From NCBI GenBank assembly GCA_963827785.1, contig CAWHCT010000043.1:1-64000 (forward strand): a stretch of 64,000 nucleotides of DNA, written 5' to 3'. The position numbers were made by a program, and so were the translations under genes. This DNA is from Site-B1 sp963827785 (lineage in GTDB: Bacteria; Bacteroidota; Bacteroidia; Flavobacteriales; Flavobacteriaceae). Positions 54,049 through 61,570 of the stretch are shown here, piece by piece (within the stretch, counting starts at the first letter, position 1; every line of letters begins with the position of its first letter). The notes under the pieces are model-generated. The model made no database searches. It worked only from the letters and a program-made list of their open reading frames with translations, and had not been told where the DNA came from.

Positions 54049-56655
54049 ATGAACTTTAATAACTATACAATAAAATCACAGGAAGCCATACAACAAGCTC
54101 AGCAGCTTGCTCAAGGCTTTGGTCATCAACAAATTGAAAATGAGCACCTTTTCAAAGCCATTTTTAATGTTGATGAAAACGTTTTACCGTTCATCTTAAA
54201 AAAATTGAATGTTAATGTATCATTGCTAAATCAAATTCTGGATAAGGAGCTGGAAAGTTTTCCAAAAGTTTCCGGTGGAGAGATAATGATATCCCCAGAA
54301 GCGGGTAAGGCATTGAATGAAGCAGCAATCATTGCGAAAAAGATGAAAGATGACTTCGTTTCTATTGAACATTTGATATTAGGTATCTTCAAAACAAAAA
54401 GTAAGATCTCGCAAATTTTAAAAGATCAGGGTGTCACTGAAAAGGGATTAGAAGCTGCAATACAAGAACTGCGAAAAGGAGACCGAGTGACCTCACAAAG
54501 TCAGGAGGAAACTTATAATGCTCTTAATAAATATGCAAAAAACCTTAACCAGCTAGCCAAAGATGGTAAGCTTGATCCTGTAATTGGTCGTGACGAAGAA
54601 ATACGAAGAATTTTGCAGATATTATCAAGAAGAACCAAAAATAATCCAATTCTGGTTGGTGAACCCGGTACAGGTAAAACTGCCATTGCAGAAGGATTGG
54701 CGCATAGAATTATTGATGGCGATATTCCCGAAAATTTAAAAAACAAACAAATCTTTGCTTTGGATATGGGAGCCCTGATTGCAGGAGCTAAATATAAAGG
54801 AGAGTTTGAGGAAAGATTAAAAGCAGTCATTAAAGAAGTTACTGAAAGTGAAGGTGATATTGTGCTGTTTATTGACGAGATACATACATTGGTTGGAGCT
54901 GGTGGTGGACAAGGAGCTATGGATGCTGCAAACATTTTAAAACCAGCACTGGCTCGAGGTGAATTACGAGCAATAGGTGCAACTACTCTGGATGAGTATC
55001 AAAAATATTTTGAAAAAGATAAAGCACTGGAAAGACGATTCCAAAAAGTAATGGTGGATGAACCGGATACAGAAAGTGCGATTTCTATTTTAAGAGGTAT
55101 TAAAGAAAAATACGAAACCCATCACAAGGTTAGAATTAAAGATGAAGCTATTATTGGTGCAGTTGAATTGTCACAACGATATATAACCAATCGATTTTTA
55201 CCGGATAAGGCTATTGACCTTATGGACGAGGCAGCTTCTAAACTAAGAATGGAGATCAATTCAAAACCTGAGGAATTGGATGTTTTGGATAGAAAGATAA
55301 TGCAGCTGGAAATTGAGATTGAAGCAATCAAACGTGAAAAGGATGAGAGCAAACTTAAATCCTTGAGGTCAGACCTTGCAAATCTTAAAGAAGATCGTAA
55401 CATAGTTAATGCAAAATGGAAAAGCGAAAAAGAAGTTGTAGATAATATTCAAAATACAAAACAGGAAATTGAAAACTATAAACAGGAAGCAGAAAGAGCA
55501 GAACGCGAAGGAGATTATGGAAAGGTAGCTGAATTGCGCTACGGTAAGATAAAAGAAGCCCAGATACAACTGGAAAAATATCAGAAACAATTAGATGAAC
55601 AGCAGGGAACTTCATTGATCAAGGAAGAAGTGACCTATGAAGATATTGCCGAAGTAGTTGCAAAATGGACAGGTATTCCTGTAACCAAAATGATCCAGAG
55701 TGAACGTGATAAACTATTGAAACTTGAGGACGAATTACATAAACGTGTTGTCGGTCAGGAAGAAGCCATAATTGCTGTAAGTGATGCCGTGAGACGCAGT
55801 CGAGCAGGTTTGCAAAACCCTCAAAAACCAATTGGAACTTTTTTATTCCTTGGAACAACAGGTGTTGGTAAAACTGAATTGGCAAAAGCTCTTGCAGAAT
55901 ATTTGTTTGATGATGAAAATGCCATGACAAGAATAGATATGAGTGAATATCAGGAACGTCATGCAGTAAGCAGATTGGTTGGTGCACCTCCAGGATATAT
56001 AGGTTATGAAGAAGGTGGACAACTGACTGAAGCAGTAAGAAGAAAACCTTATTCTGTGGTATTACTGGATGAAATAGAAAAAGCACATCCGGACACATTC
56101 AATATTTTGTTGCAAGTACTGGATGAAGGACGATTAACTGATAATAAAGGTAGGCTGGCAGATTTTAAAAATACCATTATTATTATGACTTCAAATATTG
56201 GAAGCCATATAATTCATGAACGATTTGATGCAACAAAGGATATTGAATCGGCTATTGAAGCAGCTAAAATTGATGTACTCGCTTTGTTGAAACAAACTGT
56301 CAGACCTGAGTTCCTGAACAGAATTGATGACACCATCATGTTCACACCTTTAACAAAAGCAAATATTGTTTCCATAGTTGAGTTACAATTAAAGGGAGTT
56401 ACTAAAATGATAGCTCAACAAGGGATCACTTTTGATGCAACAAAAGAGGCTATTAAATATTTGGCAGAGAAAGGCTATAATCCTGAATATGGTGCAAGAC
56501 CTGTAAAGCGAGTGATTCAAAAAGAAGTTTTAAATGAGTTGAGTAAAGAAATTCTTGCTGGAAAAATAAAAACAGATAGCGTAGTATTACTGGATGCATT
56601 TGATGACAAACTGGTTTTTAGAAATCAAGGTGATCTGGTAACAGAAGAGTTATAA
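54049..56655 (+). CDS. clpB: ATP-dependent chaperone ClpB
   Basis: An 868-residue hexameric disaggregase of the HSP100 family. It has a ClpN double repeat (1-145), AAA+ domain 1 with GEPGTGKTAIAEGLA (about 205) and LFIDEIHTLVGAGG, the coiled-coil middle domain (about 410-530, which distinguishes ClpB from ClpA or ClpC), AAA+ domain 2 with GTTGVGKTELAKALAE and RIDMSEYQERHAVSRLVGAPPGYIGYEEGG, and a C-terminal domain. With DnaK it dissolves protein aggregates. No CIRCE-like element is obvious upstream. Confidence 0.97.
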   Translation: MNFNNYTIKSQEAIQQAQQLAQGFGHQQIENEHLFKAIFNVDENVLPFILKKLNVNVSLLNQILDKELESFPKVSGGEIMISPEAGKALNEAAIIAKKMKDDFVSIEHLILGIFKTKSKISQILKDQGVTEKGLEAAIQELRKGDRVTSQSQEETYNALNKYAKNLNQLAKDGKLDPVIGRDEEIRRILQILSRRTKNNPILVGEPGTGKTAIAEGLAHRIIDGDIPENLKNKQIFALDMGALIAGAKYKGEFEERLKAVIKEVTESEGDIVLFIDEIHTLVGAGGGQGAMDAANILKPALARGELRAIGATTLDEYQKYFEKDKALERRFQKVMVDEPDTESAISILRGIKEKYETHHKVRIKDEAIIGAVELSQRYITNRFLPDKAIDLMDEAASKLRMEINSKPEELDVLDRKIMQLEIEIEAIKREKDESKLKSLRSDLANLKEDRNIVNAKWKSEKEVVDNIQNTKQEIENYKQEAERAEREGDYGKVAELRYGKIKEAQIQLEKYQKQLDEQQGTSLIKEEVTYEDIAEVVAKWTGIPVTKMIQSERDKLLKLEDELHKRVVGQEEAIIAVSDAVRRSRAGLQNPQKPIGTFLFLGTTGVGKTELAKALAEYLFDDENAMTRIDMSEYQERHAVSRLVGAPPGYIGYEEGGQLTEAVRRKPYSVVLLDEIEKAHPDTFNILLQVLDEGRLTDNKGRLADFKNTIIIMTSNIGSHIIHERFDATKDIESAIEAAKIDVLALLKQTVRPEFLNRIDDTIMFTPLTKANIVSIVELQLKGVTKMIAQQGITFDATKEAIKYLAEKGYNPEYGARPVKRVIQKEVLNELSKEILAGKIKTDSVVLLDAFDDKLVFRNQGDLVTEEL

Positions 56656-56712
56656 AGTCAAGTGTGTAATATTTGGCACACTTAACCGTTTTCATAATGG
56701 TTGGTTAGTTGG

Positions 56713-56756
56713 AAAGCAACGTGAATCTTGAATTAAGAGGAACGTTGCTTTTTTTT
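56713..56756 (+). terminator. Terminator downstream of clpB
   Basis: AAAGCAACGT and ACGTTGCTTT form a perfect 10-bp stem with a 19-base loop (containing a further small CTT/AAG pair), followed by a run of T. Confidence 0.8.
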
Positions 56757-56813
56757 CAAACTATTCTGTATAAAATCGTATGCAAAACCTTTAAAAAATG
56801 CTAATTTTACATT

Positions 56814-57476
56814 ATGGAATTAAACAAATTTATAGACCACACACTCCTAAAACCAACGGCAACCATTTCGGAAATTAAAAATCTTTGCAATGAAGCTAAA
56901 GAGCATAACTTTTTTTCTGTTTGTGTAAATAGCAGCTACGTTAAATTAGCCAAAAAGGAATTAAAGAATTCTGAAGTAAAAGTTTGCAGTGTTATCGGAT
57001 TTCCTCTTGGTGGTATGAGTGGAAAAGCCAAAGTATTTGAGGCGAAACGCGCCATTAAAGATGGAGCTGATGAAATTGATATGGTTATAAATGTAGGTTT
57101 ATTAAAAAGTAAGAAATATAGAAAAGTTGCAAGAGAAATTAGATCTATAAAAAAGGTCCTGCCTAAAAAAGTGCTCAAAGTAATTCTGGAAACTTGTTAT
57201 TTAAGCGAGGAAGAGATCATTAAGGCCAGTGAACTTGCCTTAAGTGCAAAAGCCGATTTTATTAAAACCTCGACAGGGTTTGGAACCAGAGGGGCATCAA
57301 TTGAAGATATAAAATTAATGAAAACCGTTGCAGGTGATAAAATGAAGATAAAGGCTTCGGGTGGAATTAAAGATTCTAAAACAGCCCAAGAATATATTGC
57401 TCTGGGAGTTTCTAGACTAGGGACTTCTTCAGGAATTGCAATAGTTTCTGGAACAGAATCTAAAGCAGATTATTGA
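56814..57476 (+). CDS. deoC: Deoxyribose-phosphate aldolase
   Basis: A 220-residue TIM-barrel aldolase that splits 2-deoxyribose-5-phosphate to glyceraldehyde-3-phosphate and acetaldehyde. The Schiff-base lysine is in ADFIKTSTGFGTRGA (about residues 150-164), and the second lysine in KIKASGGIKDSKTA. Start and length are typical. It precedes deoD with a short spacer that contains the TTTTAAC repeats, consistent with a nucleoside salvage operon. Confidence 0.95.
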   Translation: MELNKFIDHTLLKPTATISEIKNLCNEAKEHNFFSVCVNSSYVKLAKKELKNSEVKVCSVIGFPLGGMSGKAKVFEAKRAIKDGADEIDMVINVGLLKSKKYRKVAREIRSIKKVLPKKVLKVILETCYLSEEEIIKASELALSAKADFIKTSTGFGTRGASIEDIKLMKTVAGDKMKIKASGGIKDSKTAQEYIALGVSRLGTSSGIAIVSGTESKADY

Positions 57477-57502
57477 TGCTATTTCAGAAACAAGTATCAA
57501 AC

Positions 57503-57544
57503 TTTTAACTTTTAACTTTTAACTTTTAACTTTTAACTTTTAAC
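57503..57544. repeat. Tandem heptanucleotide repeat (TTTTAAC)x6
   Basis: Six exact copies of TTTTAAC lie between deoC and deoD and end 7 bases before the deoD start codon. The tract fills the place where the deoD ribosome-binding region should be. Confidence 0.85.
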
Positions 57545-57551
57545 TAAAATA

Positions 57552-58250
57552 ATGAGTGTTCATATTGAAGCCAAAAAAGGTGAAATTGCCGAGACCATTT
57601 TATTACCGGGAGATCCATTACGTGCAAAATGGATAGCTGATACTTTTTTTGAGGATCCTGTTTGTTTTAATACTGTAAGAAATATGCTGGGTTTTACAGG
57701 AAAGTACAATGGTAAACGCGTTTCTGTTATGGGAACAGGAATGGGAGTACCAAGTATTTCAATTTATGCCCATGAACTTATTAATGCTTATGGTGTAAAA
57801 AATCTAATTCGTGTTGGAAGTGCAGGTTCCTATCAAAATGACATTAAGATACGAGATGTGGTTTTAGCAATGGCGGCCTCTTCGAATTCAGGAGTCAATG
57901 AACTACGTTTTGGAGGTGCAGACTATGCTCCTACTGCTAATTTTGGTCTTTTCACAAAAGCAGTGGAGATAGCAAAAAAGAAAAAAATCGAAGTTAAAGC
58001 TGGTAACGTATTTACAAGTGATGAGTTTTATGCAGATGATTTTGAATCGTATAAAAAATGGTCAAAATTTGGTGTTTTGTGTGTAGAAATGGAAACAGCA
58101 GGTTTATATACAGTAGCAGCAAAACATAATGTAAATGCCTTGTCAATATTAACAATATCCGATTCTCTTGTAACAGGTGAACGCACTACTACCAAGGAAA
58201 GAGAAACTACATTTAAAAGTATGGTGGAAATTGCCTTAGAATTGGCTTAA
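57552..58250 (+). CDS. deoD: Purine-nucleoside phosphorylase, DeoD type
   Basis: A 232-residue phosphorylase that splits purine (deoxy)nucleosides to base and (deoxy)ribose-1-phosphate. It has HIEAKKGEIAETILLPGDPLRAK at the start (phosphate-binding Gly), RVGSAGSYQ (about residue 87), CVEMETAGLY (about 178) and the catalytic Asp in ISDSLVTGE. The length fits. It follows deoC and precedes a phosphatase gene by 9 bases. Confidence 0.95.
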   Translation: MSVHIEAKKGEIAETILLPGDPLRAKWIADTFFEDPVCFNTVRNMLGFTGKYNGKRVSVMGTGMGVPSISIYAHELINAYGVKNLIRVGSAGSYQNDIKIRDVVLAMAASSNSGVNELRFGGADYAPTANFGLFTKAVEIAKKKKIEVKAGNVFTSDEFYADDFESYKKWSKFGVLCVEMETAGLYTVAAKHNVNALSILTISDSLVTGERTTTKERETTFKSMVEIALELA

Positions 58251-58259
58251 TTCTTCAAT

Positions 58260-58769
58260 ATGAAATTATACTTTATCTATTTTCTTTCAGCTTTCCTGCT
58301 TTTTCTATCATGCACAAAGGAAGTGAAAGATCACAAGACAACCTCTTATTACTTGATACGCCATGCTGAAAAAGATAGAAGTGATATTAATAACCCCGAT
58401 CCACATCTTAATGTTTTGGGGCTCCAAAGAGCAGAAAAATGGTCAAATACGTTAAAACATATTTCTTTTGATGAAATTTATTCAACTAAGTATAACCGAA
58501 CAATAGAAACAGTCGAGCCTTTAGCAAAGCAAAGGCTAAAGGAAATAAAGATCTACGATCCCGAAAATTTCGATTTGACAAACTTTTTAAACTTAACTAA
58601 AGGAAAAACGGTATTAATTGTTGGACATAGTAATACGATTCCTGGATTGGTCAATAAAATAATTAAAAAGGAAAAATACGATCAAATAGAAGACTCCAAT
58701 AATTCCAATTTATACATAATATATAGCAAGGGTGGATCAATTTCTGATGCCTTATTAGTGATTGAATAG
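58260..58769 (+). CDS. Histidine phosphatase family lipoprotein
   Basis: A 169-residue protein of the phosphoglycerate-mutase-like histidine phosphatase superfamily. The catalytic histidine is in YYLIRHAEKDR (about residue 35), and IVGHSNTIPGLV carries the second catalytic histidine (about 122). The N-terminus is a lipoprotein signal (LSC, Cys about 19), so the enzyme is probably periplasmic, not cytoplasmic like phosphoglycerate mutase. The substrate is unknown. It follows deoD by 9 bases. Confidence 0.88.
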   Translation: MKLYFIYFLSAFLLFLSCTKEVKDHKTTSYYLIRHAEKDRSDINNPDPHLNVLGLQRAEKWSNTLKHISFDEIYSTKYNRTIETVEPLAKQRLKEIKIYDPENFDLTNFLNLTKGKTVLIVGHSNTIPGLVNKIIKKEKYDQIEDSNNSNLYIIYSKGGSISDALLVIE

Positions 58770-58888
58770 ATACAGTTAACGATATTTTTTGTATCTTTTT
58801 ACCATTAAGCGAATAAAAATACTGCTTATCTAATATTTTATTTGGCATGGTATGTGATTCAGTATCTTTGGGTAAATGTCCCCAAGTC

Positions 58889-59482
58889 ATGAAAAAAATT
58901 ATATTCTTCTCGGTATTTATTTTTACATCAATTTTATTGAATGCTCAAGAGAATTGGATCAGTTTTAAAGATTATCCAACAGATTTAGTTATTAACGTAG
59001 AAGAAAGTTCTGATGTAAAGGATACTCCCTTTGTATTCATTAACAGACAGGATGAACCTCATAACTATTTGTTGCCTGTTAAATTGATAACCGAGAGTTA
59101 TGATGGCATACCTGATATGGATATAAAAATAAATAGCATTGCTGCATCTTATGACAATAAGGGTAGGCTAATGATCTATTTTAGAGGTAAAATTGATATG
59201 TCATGTTGCTATCCATCTCCTGTTGCAATAAAATTCTATGATTCTAAAGGTAATTTAATTCAATTAGCCAAGAGTGATGAAAAAGGCAATTTTAAGGTGA
59301 AAAGTATTAATGGAAACATAATTGAGATAAGTAAAGGTAGAATCAAATTTAATTTCTCAAAACTTCAGACATTTGATGGAAATGCCGATGTACGTTATGC
59401 TTATATGGGTGTTTATAAAAAGCCTATTGATCGTCAGTTTGAATCTTCTCAACAAGCTGAAATAGTGAATACTCAAAGATAA
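58889..59482 (+). CDS. Uncharacterised secreted protein, paralogue A (SCC family)
   Basis: A 197-residue secreted protein with a signal peptide ending ...SILLNA before Gln. I do not recognise a family. The C-terminal half (about 90-170) reads GKIDMSCCYPSP, FYDSKGNLIQLAKSDEKGNF and KSINGNIIEISKGRIKFNF. It closely matches the next protein in the same order and has the look of a carboxypeptidase-regulatory/Ig-like strand pattern. Adjacent cysteines in SCC are conserved in both. The ATG at 58889 is preferred over 58847 because it is followed directly by the Lys-rich signal n-region. Confidence 0.8.
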   Translation: MKKIIFFSVFIFTSILLNAQENWISFKDYPTDLVINVEESSDVKDTPFVFINRQDEPHNYLLPVKLITESYDGIPDMDIKINSIAASYDNKGRLMIYFRGKIDMSCCYPSPVAIKFYDSKGNLIQLAKSDEKGNFKVKSINGNIIEISKGRIKFNFSKLQTFDGNADVRYAYMGVYKKPIDRQFESSQQAEIVNTQR

Positions 59483-59598
59483 TTCAATATTAAAATATAT
59501 TGGTTTTCGATTTATAATTTATTTTATTTCTTTCAATTGAAATTGGGGTTTAACTTCAACTTTTAGTATATTTCAATATTAATTTATATACAATACGA

Positions 59599-60180
59599 AT
59601 GAAACGAATAATACTTTTAGCATTTTTCTTTAGTTTGTTTTCTTTCTCATTCGCACAAACTAAAAAGGAATATCAAGACCCGGCTTTTTGGATCGATCTG
59701 GATCAAAAAAAAGATGGAATTACTGTTAAACTTACTTCACTTGACGGAAAAGAGAATTATTTGTATGCTCCGGTTAAACTACTTGCCAAAGATGACGGTA
59801 GACTAGTCCCATTGAAAATATCTCTTGATTCTATTATATATGAAACTGTTGACAAATCTAGACAAATTGTCTATCTGGATGGTAAAATAGATCTTTCCTG
59901 CTGCAGAAATAGACCTTTGAATATGGAACTTTATGATAAGGACGACAATTTAATTCAGTATGCACGAACAGAAAGTGATGGAAGTTTTAAGTTAAAATCC
60001 ATAAATGGAAATATCCTTGAAATTAAAAACAAAAAAATTAAATTCAATTTTAAGAAAATAAAAACCATTGATGTCAATTTGGATGAACGCTTTGCTTCTC
60101 TGGAAAGGAATAAAACATTAAGTAGGGAAAAAATTCAAAGATTACGAAAACGAGAGAAAACAAAGATTCGTAATAATTAG
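59599..60180 (+). CDS. Uncharacterised secreted protein, paralogue B (SCC family)
   Basis: A 193-residue secreted protein with signal peptide ending ...FSFSFA before Gln, and a Lys/Arg-rich tail (REKIQRLRKREKTKIR). The core aligns with paralogue A: GKIDLSCCRNRP, LYDKDDNLIQYARTESDGSF, KSINGNILEIKNKKIKFNF. The two genes are in tandem, 116 bases apart, and probably arose by duplication. The basic tail is absent in paralogue A. Function is unknown; the secreted location and paired cysteines suggest disulfide or metal ligation. Confidence 0.8.
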   Translation: MKRIILLAFFFSLFSFSFAQTKKEYQDPAFWIDLDQKKDGITVKLTSLDGKENYLYAPVKLLAKDDGRLVPLKISLDSIIYETVDKSRQIVYLDGKIDLSCCRNRPLNMELYDKDDNLIQYARTESDGSFKLKSINGNILEIKNKKIKFNFKKIKTIDVNLDERFASLERNKTLSREKIQRLRKREKTKIRNN

Positions 60181-60207
60181 TTATAATAAACAAGGAATAA
60201 TTCAATC

Positions 60208-60954
60208 CTATTCCACCTTTATATTTTTCAATTCTATCTTTGAAAGTAATTCAAGCTTATTCTCTTGAAATAATTGATCTAACTCCTTCAACTTAGCTTC
60301 CTTTTCTTTTGGCTCGTAGTTTTCATAATCTACAAATCTTATTCCTTTAATATATCGCTCATTATAAGCTTTTCTAAATCGCATACCTCCACCATTATCA
60401 TGAAAGGAATAAGCTAAATAATCAATTTTATAGTCTTCATTTCCAACCCAATAAATAAAGACATCTTCAAAATCATTGCCTCCACCAATTTCATCAAAGG
60501 TCACTTTGATCTTGCTATATTCTTTATCGTTTATTGTTGCCGAACCCAAATAATCTTTATAAACAGCAGAATCATTAAGTCCATATGGAAGGACTGAAAA
60601 ATAATGTACAGAATTCACTGAATTTGCATAGTTATCAGCTATGCTATCAGGTAGATTTTGTAATTCATCATTTATAAATCTTTTGAATCCTGAATTTGAA
60701 AGTTCATCGTTTACAAGCCCAATAGAGTCCTTAATACTTCTTTCTAAAACAAATAAACCATTGTTCCTTGTGGCTTTATAGTTCTTATCTCTAAATTGAA
60801 ATGCTATAGTAGAATTTTTAATTTTCTCTCCACCTGAAATCTTAATAGCTTCATTTATTGCAAGTTTAGCCACATCCTGAGAAGTTTCTTTTTGCTTACA
60901 AGACAAAGAACTAATGAGGAAAACCAGACTATAAAGAAATGTACGTTTTATCAT
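60208..60954 (-). CDS. DUF6503-like lipoprotein
   Basis: A 248-residue lipoprotein (LSC lipobox, Cys at about residue 19) with beta-strand-rich sequence resembling the Bacteroidota DUF6503 family: NEAIKISGGEKIKNSTIAFQFRDKNY near the start, then PYGLNDSAVYKDYLGS, FEDVFIYWVG, and YLAYSFHDNGGGMRFRKAYNER. The strand pattern resembles LolA/LolB-like lipid-binding folds. I chose the ATG at 60954 (of 60975, 60966 and 60954) because a TAnnTTTG box at 60973-60980 overlaps the first one and the signal peptide is of normal length from 60954. Confidence 0.75.
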   Translation of the reverse strand: MIKRTFLYSLVFLISSLSCKQKETSQDVAKLAINEAIKISGGEKIKNSTIAFQFRDKNYKATRNNGLFVLERSIKDSIGLVNDELSNSGFKRFINDELQNLPDSIADNYANSVNSVHYFSVLPYGLNDSAVYKDYLGSATINDKEYSKIKVTFDEIGGGNDFEDVFIYWVGNEDYKIDYLAYSFHDNGGGMRFRKAYNERYIKGIRFVDYENYEPKEKEAKLKELDQLFQENKLELLSKIELKNIKVE

Positions 60955-60972
60955 TTTTTTTAACATAGATAG

Positions 60973-60980
60973 CAAAGCTA
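60973..60980 (-). promoter_or_regulatory. -7 box TAGCTTTG for the DUF6503-like gene
   Basis: On the minus strand 60980 to 60973 reads TAGCTTTG, matching TAnnTTTG. It supports a start at 60954 or 60966 and is divergent from the smpB promoter. Confidence 0.45.
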
Positions 60981-61020
60981 CTTAATACTTAACAATAATA
61001 TTAAATTAGGGTTAAATTAT

Positions 61021-61028
61021 TACCTTTG
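61021..61028 (+). promoter_or_regulatory. -7 box TACCTTTG for smpB
   Basis: TACCTTTG matches TAnnTTTG and lies 5 bases before the ATG at 61034. Transcription would begin almost at the start codon, so the message is nearly leaderless. Confidence 0.5.
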
Positions 61029-61033
61029 GCACA

Positions 61034-61492
61034 ATGCAAAAAAATATCAACATACAAAACAAAAAAGCTCGTTTTCAGTATGATATACTCGAAAAATTTA
61101 CGGCCGGTATAGTGTTAACCGGAACTGAAATTAAATCGATAAGAAACAGCAAGGCATCAATAACAGAAAGTTTTTGTGAGTTCAATGATAACGCTGAATT
61201 GTTTGTAGTTAATATGTCTATTGAGGAATATATTTATGGAACTCATTACAATCATAAACCAAAAGCAGAACGCAAGTTATTGCTTAATAAAAAAGAGCTT
61301 AAAAAACTTCATAAAGAAGTAAAAAACTCTGGTTTAACAATTGTTCCCTTAAAATTGTTTATTAATGATAAGGGATACGCTAAGCTAATCATAGCGCTTG
61401 CCAAAGGAAAAAAGATTTATGATAAGCGAGAAACAATAAAGGACAGAGATAATAAAAGAAACTTGGATAGAATAAAGAAAAACTTTAAATGA
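61034..61492 (+). CDS. smpB: SsrA-binding protein SmpB
   Basis: A 152-residue small basic protein that brings tmRNA to stalled ribosomes. It shows the N-terminal NKKARFQYDILEKFTAGIVL, TGTEIKSIRNSKASITESFC, and EYIYGTHYNHKPKAERKLLL, with the C-terminal tail rich in Lys and Arg. Length is typical. The tmRNA gene itself is not in the window. Confidence 0.96.
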   Translation: MQKNINIQNKKARFQYDILEKFTAGIVLTGTEIKSIRNSKASITESFCEFNDNAELFVVNMSIEEYIYGTHYNHKPKAERKLLLNKKELKKLHKEVKNSGLTIVPLKLFINDKGYAKLIIALAKGKKIYDKRETIKDRDNKRNLDRIKKNFK

Positions 61493-61570
61493 TTTACCTG
61501 ACTATTTAAGATTTAAGAAACAATTATTTCTATGTTAACTCGTTAACCACATTAACCCTTATATGAACAA

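Noticed and set aside
54513..54935. Long minus-strand open frame opposite clpB
   Set aside because: Its translation is low-complexity, rich in Ser, Leu and Pro, with no domain, and it lies wholly inside the strongly conserved clpB gene.
55619..56098. Another minus-strand open frame of 159 codons opposite clpB
   Set aside because: The His/Leu/Gln-rich translation is a shadow of clpB codon use, with no start signal and no known domain.
57503..57544. CRISPR array
   Set aside because: The units are 7 bases in direct contact without spacers, so this is a simple tandem repeat.
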